Source: JAQIBY01 sp046546095
GTDB taxonomy: Bacteria > Bacteroidota > Bacteroidia > Bacteroidales > ML635J-15
Assembly (NCBI GenBank): GCA_046546095.1
Contig: JBKGYK010000030.1
Location: forward strand, 1 to 34,377
DNA length: 34,377 nt
Direction: 5' to 3'
Below are positions 17,442-25,162 of the stretch, in pieces (the stretch's first letter is position 1; each line of letters starts with the position of its first letter). The notes below the pieces were generated by a model that saw nothing but the letters and a program-made list of their open reading frames with translations, ran no database searches and was not told the origin of the DNA. The translations under genes were made by a program, and so were the position numbers.

Positions 17442-17909
17442 TTATTGCCTGCAAAGCATAAAAAGGCGCAGGAATAGCTGGTATGATTTATTATATATTC
17501 CGGCTGTGGTGCTTTCCCGATTTCCGGCAAGATTAAGAACCGTGCCATCCGGCAGTGGCAGCAACGCTTCCAGGAGGCTATCAAATGCATCCAGTGAAAC
17601 ATCATGAAGCACAAATTTTTTCTTTTGCTGAATACAGACCTGTTTTGTGTACAATGTTCCTTTTCCCCAGGATTTATTTTGAATAATAATCAGGCTCATA
17701 TCCGAATCACAGACATTCAGACGTGTGCGTTCCTGATATTGCCTGCTATTGGTTTCACTCAGACAATATTTATCCGGAATAATGCCATCTTCTGCCAGTC
17801 TGCCTGCAGGACACCATCCACCGTGTGGCAGGTTAAGCGCAATGGCTGCATCCAGTGCAGCTCTGTCCACACCGGTTTGTCCGCCGGAAATGATTTTTCT
17901 TAAAGCCAT
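17442..17909 (-). CDS. Putative molybdenum-cofactor carrier (YpsA/LOG-like Rossmann fold)
   Basis: The 155-residue protein starts with the family's ISGGQTGVDRAALDAAI motif at 7-23, followed by GGWCPAGRLAEDG (31-43) and later SLIII and GTLYTKQ segments. These match the short 'putative molybdenum carrier' family, a Rossmann-like fold related to YpsA and the DprA/LOG superfamily. The real ligand is uncertain. It has no signal peptide and should be cytoplasmic. It lies upstream of bamD with a 67-bp gap that contains the bamD promoter, so they are probably separate units. The -7 box at 17914-17921 is unusually close to its ATG. No molybdenum-enzyme genes are in the window. Confidence 0.8.
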   Translation of the reverse strand: MALRKIISGGQTGVDRAALDAAIALNLPHGGWCPAGRLAEDGIIPDKYCLSETNSRQYQERTRLNVCDSDMSLIIIQNKSWGKGTLYTKQVCIQQKKKFVLHDVSLDAFDSLLEALLPLPDGTVLNLAGNRESTTAGIYNKSYQLFLRLFMLCRQ

Positions 17910-17913
17910 GCAA

Positions 17914-17921
17914 CAAAGGTA
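17914..17921 (-). promoter_or_regulatory. Exact -7 box TACCTTTG four bases before an ATG
   Basis: On the minus strand TACCTTTG matches TAnnTTTG exactly. Only four bases separate it from the ATG at 17909, so transcription would begin at or within the start codon. No -33 TTTG is seen at the normal distance. Either the mRNA is leaderless or this box is chance. Confidence 0.35.
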
Positions 17922-18016
17922 GCATTTATCAAAAAACTGAGCAGGGAAATATCATCATGCATCATAATGAGTTCCTGTGAGTTATTATAAGTACATAACT
18001 CTAAAAAATCAGGATC

Positions 18017-19792
18017 ATGAAAACAAAAACACTTACATTCATTGCGGTACTTGCCACTACAGCCATTGCTACAGCACAAGTATCAAAACAACAACCCAAA
18101 AGCGGAGAAGCCTACCCCTATATCAACCATCAGTGGCTTGATGTCAATCATATCAGGGCCATTGTTCCGTCGGCAGGAACATTTTTCATGCAGGAAGACA
18201 GCATCGGAAGACGGGCAGGATATCTTATATCCAATGCAAACCACACAAATTCAATTTTTGCAGGCAGCATATGGGTAGGTGGCATTGACGAAAACGAAAC
18301 CATGCATGTATCGGGTGAGCGATTTAATCAGATTGGAAAAGATTACTATCCCGGACCGCTTCAAACTGATGGCATGGCAGCAGGAAGCAGCAGTCCTGAT
18401 GTTATGTCCGAATTTGATAAGGTATGGAAAATTGACAGAGCGGATTTGCTCACTTACCTTGTAAATGGTGTTGACACCAACGAGATTGAAAACAATATAC
18501 TGACATGGCCGGCACATGGACCGGCAAATTACAGTCAGGAACTTGCTCCCTTTGTTGATATAAACAATAACGGAATTTACGAACCGGAAACAAATGATGA
18601 ATATCCGGATATTCTCGGAGATCAAATGTTATACCGGATTTACAACGATCACAAAACGGATTCCACCAGTGAAACGGGTGGCATTCCTTTGGGCATTGAA
18701 ATTGAAGATATCCATTACGGATTCAGGTATGATAATCCTTCAAATCCCTGGGATGACCTGATAAATTACCAGACATTTCAGGAAGTTTGCATTACCAACC
18801 GTTCAGATACAAGCTACAATGATGTTTACATTGGAATTTTCCTGGATGGAGATATCGGTTACGCATGGGATGATTACATTGGTACAAGTGTTTATCAACA
18901 AAGTTTGTATTTTTACAACGGGGATAACTTTGATGAAGGCACAGACAGCACAAATGGCTTTGGCAGCGAGCTCCCTGTACAGACAGTTACGGTACTCAGC
19001 ACACTAACACCAACAGAACCAGAAGGATTTACAGTTACAAACCCATTATCCGCCGCCTTTTATTTCAATAACACTACCGGAAGTAATCCGGCAACAACGG
19101 ATCCATCGGCTGCAAGCGAATACTATTCTTACCTGCAAGGCAAATGGAAAGACGGTTCCGGCATTTATTACGGTGGTACAGGGCATTTCAACGATACAGC
19201 AACCTCTGATGTTCCTTCAGATTATGTTTTCCCTGGTGCAAGTGATCCGACCGGTATCGGCACCGATGGGAATCAAATGGAAGCCTGGTCTGAAGTTAGC
19301 GAAGACAATGTACCTGATGACAGGCGGGGCTTACTGGTGGCAGGGCCCTATACGCTTGAACCCGGAGACCATAAAAGTATTGAACTTGTTTATGCCCACA
19401 TTCCTGCAACTCTCATGTCATCTTCAAAAGAATCAGGGAACATCCCGGGATTCCAGCCGGCACTGGACACAATCATAAACTGGTATCTACACGATAGAAT
19501 CCCATCAAATTATCCGGCAGCCGACAGCTTAGCCCTTAGCAAGGAGCAAAAATCAGTATTTGAGTTATCTGTTTATCCCAATCCCGCAAAAAGCACACTG
19601 CACATTCAGGCATCTGATGATTTTGAGAACATCAGCATCAGCGATATTTGCGGAAGACCGGTACTCCGCAGGAAATTGTCAGGAAACACAAAGAATATGA
19701 AACTTGATATCAGTGATCTGAAATCAGGTTATTACATTCTTTCTGTAAAATCACAAAACAAGCTGAGTACAAAGAGATTTGTCATTGAATAA
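18017..19792 (+). CDS. Secreted protein with T9SS type A C-terminal sorting domain
   Basis: The 591-residue protein has a signal peptide (MKTKTLTFIAVLATTAIATA, cleavage near A20). The long body includes a calcium-loop-like DINNNGIYEPE at 181-191, followed by DEYPDILGDQ and GGIPLGIEIED. It ends with a sorting domain of about 75 residues: VYPNPAKSTLHI, a middle ISDICGRPV strand, DISDLKSGYYILSV and a final KRFVIE. This is the TIGR04183-type signal that directs export through the type IX system and cleavage at the cell surface. The body belongs to a widespread Bacteroidota exported family recognisable by WPAHGPA, PFVD-N-N-G and GDQ-YRIYND segments; I know of no assigned activity. It stands alone, followed by a strong terminator. 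Confidence 0.85.
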   Translation: MKTKTLTFIAVLATTAIATAQVSKQQPKSGEAYPYINHQWLDVNHIRAIVPSAGTFFMQEDSIGRRAGYLISNANHTNSIFAGSIWVGGIDENETMHVSGERFNQIGKDYYPGPLQTDGMAAGSSSPDVMSEFDKVWKIDRADLLTYLVNGVDTNEIENNILTWPAHGPANYSQELAPFVDINNNGIYEPETNDEYPDILGDQMLYRIYNDHKTDSTSETGGIPLGIEIEDIHYGFRYDNPSNPWDDLINYQTFQEVCITNRSDTSYNDVYIGIFLDGDIGYAWDDYIGTSVYQQSLYFYNGDNFDEGTDSTNGFGSELPVQTVTVLSTLTPTEPEGFTVTNPLSAAFYFNNTTGSNPATTDPSAASEYYSYLQGKWKDGSGIYYGGTGHFNDTATSDVPSDYVFPGASDPTGIGTDGNQMEAWSEVSEDNVPDDRRGLLVAGPYTLEPGDHKSIELVYAHIPATLMSSSKESGNIPGFQPALDTIINWYLHDRIPSNYPAADSLALSKEQKSVFELSVYPNPAKSTLHIQASDDFENISISDICGRPVLRRKLSGNTKNMKLDISDLKSGYYILSVKSQNKLSTKRFVIE

Positions 19793-19831
19793 AGGCAAAA
19801 CAGAGGGTCATTACTCCCCAAACCTTGAAAG

Positions 19832-19862
19832 CATCCCTGTCAGAGAGCAGGGATGTTTTTTT
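19832..19862 (+). terminator. Rho-independent terminator after the T9SS cargo gene
   Basis: CATCCCTG at 19832-19839 pairs exactly with CAGGGATG at 19848-19855 around an 8-base loop, followed by seven T residues. It lies 40 bases after the stop codon. Confidence 0.9.
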
Positions 19863-19966
19863 GGTTGATGAAAAAAACAAATGTACTCATCTCAGCATAA
19901 ATGGCACCAGAACTGTTTACGGTCAAAAACAATGAGGCAAATCACTGTTATATGGAAACAAAATAT

Positions 19967-19974
19967 TACTTTTG
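19967..19974 (+). promoter_or_regulatory. -7 box TACTTTTG before the pseudo-peptidase/barrel gene
   Basis: An exact TAnnTTTG match lies 38 bases before the ATG at 20013, predicting a 5' leader of about 30 bases. No TTTG is present at the expected -33 position. It supports transcription starting after the terminator at 19832-19862, making the three genes to 24960 a separate unit. Confidence 0.45.
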
Positions 19975-20012
19975 AGAGACAATAATTGAGGACAAATCAT
20001 CATTACTATTGC

Positions 20013-23000
20013 ATGAAGAGAAGTCTGTTATATCTTTTGATACTTGCCGGAATGCTTCTGACACTTCCGGCGACAGGGCAATTCTACAACGGACATCAGA
20101 TGAGTTTTGGGAAAAACCGGGTACAATTTGAGGATTTCGACTGGTTTTTCATGAGATATAAAAAATTTGATACCTATTTCTATACCGGTGGCAAAGAGCT
20201 TGGAGAACTTACTTCAGAAATAGCATATGAAGAGATCGAAAACATGAGTGATCGTCTGGATCATACCATAAGCCAGCGGTTGATTTTTGTGGTATATCAA
20301 AACCTGTCTGATTTCAGGCAAAGCAACATCGGCCTGAAAACACTGAACAATCAATATAACATTGGCGGTGCCACACAAATCGTTGACAACGTAGTTTTCT
20401 TATGGGTTGAAGGAGACAAGGAAAAGCTCAGGCAGCAAATCAGATCATCAGTAACCCACATCATTATAAATGAAATCGTTTTTGGTTCCGACTGGAAGAA
20501 TAAGATGGCCAACAATACACTGATGAGTTTTCCTGACTGGTATTATAAAGGTCTCAAATCATACATGAGCAAAGGATGGAATGAGGAAACAGAAAACCGC
20601 GTGAAAGACGGTATTATGAGTGGCCGGTATGAAAAAATCAACAGACTGACCGGTGAAGAGGCGATTTATGCAGGACACAGTATCTGGTACTATATTGCCA
20701 ACACCTATGGCGAGGATATCATTCCCACCATTCTTTATCTGACCCGTGTTTCGAAGAATCTGGAGAGCGGGTTTATGTATGTTTTGGGTACAGATTTAAA
20801 ATCACTGTCTTTCAACTGGAATAATTACTATCATGATTTGTTTTCCAAGCAACTTGGCCCGGCGGACAATCCTGAGGGCGAACAACAGTTAAAGGCAAGA
20901 AAGGACAGAAAATACCAACAGGCAAAGATCAGCCCCAACGGAGAATACCTTGCCTACACAAGCAACATCATGGGCAAGATGAAAATTTTCATCAAAAATC
21001 TGGAAACAGGGAAAAGCAAAAAAATCATGAAACAGGGGCATAAACTGGATCAGATAACAGACTACACTTATCCTGTTCTGCAATGGCACCCCGGGGGCAA
21101 ATTGCTTGGCTACATCACGGAAGAAAAAGGTGGAATTTATTACAAGGCTTACAATATCAACACAAAAGAAACAAATACCATCAAGTTGCAGGGCTTTGAC
21201 AAGGTCCGGGATTTTGATTACTCTGACAGTGGCTTGAAGATTGTATTTGCAGGCTACAACAATGGCCAGAGCGACATCTTCATCTACAACCTTACAGCCA
21301 ATACTTATCAGAACCTGACGAATGATCTTGCTGATGATTATCATCCTGTATTCACAAATAATTCGGAGGCTGTATTGTTTTTATCAAAACGTGCGGTTGA
21401 CTCAGTGGGAGACAGCCAGGATTACACCATTCCTGCCCAGGAAAACCGAGACATTTTCCTCTATAATCTGAATAAGGAAGATGCTCCGCTGACCCGTCTT
21501 ACCAATACCCCAAAGACAGATGAGCGGGAGGCCTTCCTTACTTCAGACAATCACTATCTGTACCTGAGCAATGCCACTGGGATATATAACCGCTATGCTG
21601 CAAAATATGACTCTGCCATCAGCTACATTGATACCGTGACACATTACAGGTACTTTATGCGCGAAAAGCCGTTAACCAATTATCAGTTCAATATTCTGGA
21701 ACATGATTTATCGGAAAATACGGAGGAAATTTCAGAAACCTATTATTGTGACAAGACATACGGCATTTATACGGAAGATTTTGACCCGGAACAAGAAGCA
21801 AATCCTGATACAAGTGTCTTTCGCAAATCCTACCTGAGTGATTTTGAAGCATCAGAAGAAACAGAGGAAGCGGAAGAAGAAGTGGAGGACGACAGTATCA
21901 GGCAAAGCCAAAATGACAGTCTGATAAATATCAATGCATATGAATTTGAGCCGGAACTTGTACAATCTGTAGAAACAGAAAAAGATTTCGACGAAGATGG
22001 CGATCTTAAGGATAAGCCCGTAAACAAATATTTGACAAGCTTTTACACTTCCAGAATAATCAACCAGGTGGACTTTGGATTTCTGAACGCGAGTTATCAG
22101 AAATTTACCGGCACTGCATTTTATTTTAATCCGGGATTTAATATTCTGCTGAACATCGAAGCCATGGATTTATTTGAAAATTACCGGGTAACCGGAGGCT
22201 TTCGGTTCTCAGGAAATTTTGACAGCAACGAATACCTTCTGAGTTTTGAAGATCTGGAATCACGCCTGAACAAGCAATACATCTTTCATCGCCAGAGCAT
22301 TACCAACCTGACAGGAAACGCTCTGCACAAGAATTTTCTTCACCAGGGAATGTATTTACTGCGTTTTCCATTCAGTCAGGTATCCTCTTTGCAATCTACG
22401 GTAAGTCTGAGGCAGGACAGACAGGCATTTCTGACAACAGATTTCCAGAATTTACTTAGGGAGGATGAATTTGACTATTGGGGCGGTGTAAAGCTAGAAT
22501 ATGTTTTCGACAACAGCCGCAATATCATGATCAACATTAATGAGGGGATACGATTCAAGGTGTTTGGAGAATTTTATAAGCAAATAGATGAAAAAAAAAC
22601 AGACCTGTTCGTTACCGGTCTGGATTTCCGATATTATCTGCCAATTCACAGAAATATGATACTGGCCACAAGATTTGCTGCTTCCAGCTCCTTTGGTTCA
22701 GCCAGGTTGATATATTACCTGGGCGGGATAGATAACTGGATAAACATCAGCAACAGGACACCTATGTTCGACCAAAGTACCCGAATTGATCCGGAAGTAA
22801 ACTATGTTTATCAGGCTGTAGCAACCAACATGCGTGGATTCTCACAAAATGTCAGAAACGGCAACAGCTTTGGACTGATCAATGCAGAGTTACGCTGGCC
22901 GATCATCAGCTATTTTGTCAACCGGCCAATCAATTCAGATTTCCTCAACAGTTTTCAGGTCATTGGGTTTTTCGATGTCGGATCTGCATGGACAGGAGTC

Positions 23001-23222
23001 AACCCCTACCACAGCGATAATGCCTACGAAAACGATATTTACGAAAATGGGCCGGTGACTGTAATCATTGATAATGAGTCTTACCCGCTGGTAGCCGGTT
23101 ACGGTATCGGCTTGAGAACACGACTGCTGGGTTATTTTGTCCGCCTCGATTATGCCCGCGGCATTGAAGACAATACACTGCTGCCCCCGATGTTGTATTT
23201 ATCATTAAATCTGGATTTCTGA
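20013..23222 (+). CDS. TolB-like PD40 propeller fused to a degenerate peptidase domain and an Omp85-like beta-barrel
   Basis: From the ATG at 20013 the protein has 1069 residues. A signal peptide is cleaved near LPATGQ. Residues 25-285 resemble a Peptidase_MA (gluzincin) domain, but the HExxH position reads HIIIN (149-153) and the helper motif reads PDWYYKGL (174-181), with Lys where the zinc-ligand Glu should be. A PD40/TolB propeller follows at about 295-535, then an acidic linker (612-627, mostly Glu/Asp). A beta-barrel runs from about 680 to the C-terminal Phe. Its end, with NMRGFSQNVRNG, GFFDVGSAW and LLGYFVRLDYARGI, resembles the Omp85/surface-antigen barrel. A TTG start at 19986 would spoil the signal peptide. 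Its stop overlaps the next ATG by one base. Such 'TolB' giants occur in other Bacteroidota; I know of no established role. Confidence 0.8.
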   Translation: MKRSLLYLLILAGMLLTLPATGQFYNGHQMSFGKNRVQFEDFDWFFMRYKKFDTYFYTGGKELGELTSEIAYEEIENMSDRLDHTISQRLIFVVYQNLSDFRQSNIGLKTLNNQYNIGGATQIVDNVVFLWVEGDKEKLRQQIRSSVTHIIINEIVFGSDWKNKMANNTLMSFPDWYYKGLKSYMSKGWNEETENRVKDGIMSGRYEKINRLTGEEAIYAGHSIWYYIANTYGEDIIPTILYLTRVSKNLESGFMYVLGTDLKSLSFNWNNYYHDLFSKQLGPADNPEGEQQLKARKDRKYQQAKISPNGEYLAYTSNIMGKMKIFIKNLETGKSKKIMKQGHKLDQITDYTYPVLQWHPGGKLLGYITEEKGGIYYKAYNINTKETNTIKLQGFDKVRDFDYSDSGLKIVFAGYNNGQSDIFIYNLTANTYQNLTNDLADDYHPVFTNNSEAVLFLSKRAVDSVGDSQDYTIPAQENRDIFLYNLNKEDAPLTRLTNTPKTDEREAFLTSDNHYLYLSNATGIYNRYAAKYDSAISYIDTVTHYRYFMREKPLTNYQFNILEHDLSENTEEISETYYCDKTYGIYTEDFDPEQEANPDTSVFRKSYLSDFEASEETEEAEEEVEDDSIRQSQNDSLININAYEFEPELVQSVETEKDFDEDGDLKDKPVNKYLTSFYTSRIINQVDFGFLNASYQKFTGTAFYFNPGFNILLNIEAMDLFENYRVTGGFRFSGNFDSNEYLLSFEDLESRLNKQYIFHRQSITNLTGNALHKNFLHQGMYLLRFPFSQVSSLQSTVSLRQDRQAFLTTDFQNLLREDEFDYWGGVKLEYVFDNSRNIMININEGIRFKVFGEFYKQIDEKKTDLFVTGLDFRYYLPIHRNMILATRFAASSSFGSARLIYYLGGIDNWINISNRTPMFDQSTRIDPEVNYVYQAVATNMRGFSQNVRNGNSFGLINAELRWPIISYFVNRPINSDFLNSFQVIGFFDVGSAWTGVNPYHSDNAYENDIYENGPVTVIIDNESYPLVAGYGIGLRTRLLGYFVRLDYARGIEDNTLLPPMLYLSLNLDF

Positions 23223-24412
23223 TGCGCAACCCAAAAGATATACTGATGCTTGCCCGGGAACTCAAGCCCGCACTGCTGGAACACAGACACCACCTGCACA
23301 TGTATCCTGAATTAAGTTTTCAGGAATACAACACGCAGGCATACCTTCATTCAGTTTTGAAGGAAATGGATATATCAGGGACAGAAGAAATAGCAGGAAC
23401 AGGCCTGGCTGCAAATCTTGATGGAAACAATCAAGGAGCCTGTCTGGCCTTGCGTGCTGATATGGACGGCCTGCCCATTGAGGAAAAAACCGGAGCTGCA
23501 TATGCATCAAAAAACAAGGGCATTATGCATGCCTGTGGTCACGATGTACACATGACCTGTCTGTTGGGTGCCCTCAAAATACTAAGACAAATGCAGACCA
23601 GCATGAAAGGCAATGTCCTGGCCATTTTTCAGCCCGGGGAAGAACTTTTGCCCGGTGGTGCCAATAAAGTGATTGAGAGCGGAATATTTGACAAACACAA
23701 ACCCCGTGTAATTCTGGGTCAACATGTGATGCCAGGACAAGCTGTTGGGACACTTGGATTCAGGGCAGACAGCTATATGGCCTCCACGGATGAAATATAC
23801 ATTAGGTTCAGAGGCAATGGCGGACATATTGCCGTACCCTCCATGACAAGGGATATAGTTAGCGCAGCAGCAGAAGCTATACTCAGCCTGAAAGAAAACA
23901 TTAAAAAAGACGCAGGCCACATTCCTGTGATTCTGGGCTTTGGGGCGGTTCATGCCAATGGCAGCAACAACATAATTCCTGCTGAAGTTACTATGTCCGG
24001 CACATTAAGAACTCTGGACGAGCAATTCCGGGAATATGCAAAATCACAGATGAAAGTCCGGCTGGACCGTATTGCAGAAGCGTATGGAGCAACAGTTGAT
24101 TTAAAAATAATTAAGGGCTATCCTTCACTCAAAAATCATGATGCTTATACCAGAGAGGCCATTGATTATGCCGGCGAGCTGTTGGGTTCATCTCATATCG
24201 TGCAACTTGACAAACGCATGACTGGAGAAGACTTTGCATACTATTCGCAAATTATGCCTGCCGTGTTTTACAGGCTGGGAATTGCCGGAGAAAAAGCCGG
24301 ACACAACAATGTACACTCACCGGTATTTGACATTGATGAGGATGCCCTGGTATATGGAAGCGCCGGCATGGCCTGGATGGCTCTGCAGTTTCTGGACAAT
24401 TTCAATTTCTGA
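23222..24412 (+). CDS. M20 family metallo-amidohydrolase (N-acyl-amino-acid / hippurate hydrolase type)
   Basis: The 396-residue cytoplasmic enzyme should remove an acyl group from an N-acylated amino acid. M20D metal-site motifs are present: RADMDGLPIEE at 78-88, MHACGHDVH at 102-110 with Cys105 and His107, PGEE at 138-141, LGQH with His168, and a late HNNVHSP containing the last His ligand. The dimerisation 'lid' domain is at about 185-295. It starts inside the stop codon of the barrel gene (TGATG), a tight arrangement that suggests coupled translation, and ends 5 bp before the SpoU methylase. The substrate cannot be deduced; peptidoglycan or amino-acid derived substrates are possible. Confidence 0.9.
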   Translation: MRNPKDILMLARELKPALLEHRHHLHMYPELSFQEYNTQAYLHSVLKEMDISGTEEIAGTGLAANLDGNNQGACLALRADMDGLPIEEKTGAAYASKNKGIMHACGHDVHMTCLLGALKILRQMQTSMKGNVLAIFQPGEELLPGGANKVIESGIFDKHKPRVILGQHVMPGQAVGTLGFRADSYMASTDEIYIRFRGNGGHIAVPSMTRDIVSAAAEAILSLKENIKKDAGHIPVILGFGAVHANGSNNIIPAEVTMSGTLRTLDEQFREYAKSQMKVRLDRIAEAYGATVDLKIIKGYPSLKNHDAYTREAIDYAGELLGSSHIVQLDKRMTGEDFAYYSQIMPAVFYRLGIAGEKAGHNNVHSPVFDIDEDALVYGSAGMAWMALQFLDNFNF

Positions 24413-24417
24413 GTATC

Positions 24418-24960
24418 ATGAGAAAACTGAAAACTGAAGAAATTCCTCGTCTGAGTAAAACGGAATTTGAAATGAAGAACAAGCTGCCTGTTGTAATTTT
24501 TCTTGACAACATTCGCAGTCATCATAATGTTGGTTCTTTTTTTCGTACTGCTGATGCTTTTGCCTTTGAGGGACTATTGCTTAGCGGTATCACGGGAAAA
24601 CCACCACACCGGGATATCAGGAAAACGGCACTGGGAGCCAGCGAGACTGTACCCTGGACATACTCCAAAGACGGTCTTGATGCAGCACTTGAGCTCAAGG
24701 CTCAGGGATACCGGCTTTATGCAGTGGAAATTACCAGCGACAGCGTGCATCCTGATGAGATAGAATTTTCCGGTGACAAAAAGTTTGTTCTGATTTTTGG
24801 CAATGAAGTCAAAGGGGTTCAACAGGAAATTATTGACATCTGTGACGCCTGCATTGAAATACCACAACAGGGCACCAAGCATTCTCTCAACGTAAGTATC
24901 AGTGGCGGTATCGTGATGTGGGAAGCATTTAAAAATCTTACTTCCCCCAAAAGACAGTAG
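24418..24960 (+). CDS. SpoU/TrmH family RNA 2'-O-methyltransferase
   Basis: The 180-residue protein shows the three SPOUT motifs: motif 1 DNIRSHHNVGSFFRTAD at 30-46 with the catalytic Arg43, motif 2 VLIFGNEVKGV at 124-134, and motif 3 IPQQGTKHSLNVSIS at 148-162. It should form the deep-trefoil-knot fold and methylate a ribose in tRNA or rRNA with S-adenosylmethionine. The short length without an N-terminal extension fits the compact TrmH-like group. The target nucleotide is not clear. It is the last gene of the plus-strand trio and is followed by a shared terminator. Confidence 0.92.
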   Translation: MRKLKTEEIPRLSKTEFEMKNKLPVVIFLDNIRSHHNVGSFFRTADAFAFEGLLLSGITGKPPHRDIRKTALGASETVPWTYSKDGLDAALELKAQGYRLYAVEITSDSVHPDEIEFSGDKKFVLIFGNEVKGVQQEIIDICDACIEIPQQGTKHSLNVSISGGIVMWEAFKNLTSPKRQ

Positions 24961-25107
24961 GCTGAACTTATTTGCACAGTCTGCCAAATCGATTATCAAA
25001 AACTGCCTGAAATTTTGGATGGTTAACTTTCCATTCAGCACTGCTTATTGCTTTCTGCATGCCTGGAAATAAGCACACACATACCTGACAAGAGGATACA
25101 TAAACGA

Positions 25108-25140
25108 AAAACAGGCGCTCCGAAACCGGGCGCCTGTTTT
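25108..25140. terminator. Bidirectional terminator between convergent genes
   Basis: AAAACAGGCGC at 25108-25118 pairs perfectly with GCGCCTGTTTT at 25130-25140 around an 11-base loop. Both flanks supply T runs on the outgoing strand, so it can stop transcription from the TrmH unit (+) and from the lipoprotein gene (-) whose stop is at 25163. Confidence 0.9.
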
Positions 25141-25162
25141 CTGTATGATATAAATTTTGTAA

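Noticed and set aside
17375..17614. N-terminal extension of BamD in the same frame
   Set aside because: It overlaps the MoCo-carrier gene, is rich in Cys/Met/His unlike the rest, and hides the lipobox; the promoter lies inside it.
19986..20012. TTG start for the propeller-barrel gene
   Set aside because: It adds nine His/Tyr-rich residues ahead of a normal MKRSLLYLL signal peptide; ATG 20013 fits better.
18017..24960. Genomic island or mobile element
   Set aside because: No integrase, transposase, tRNA target or flanking repeats are present, and base composition looks like the neighbours.
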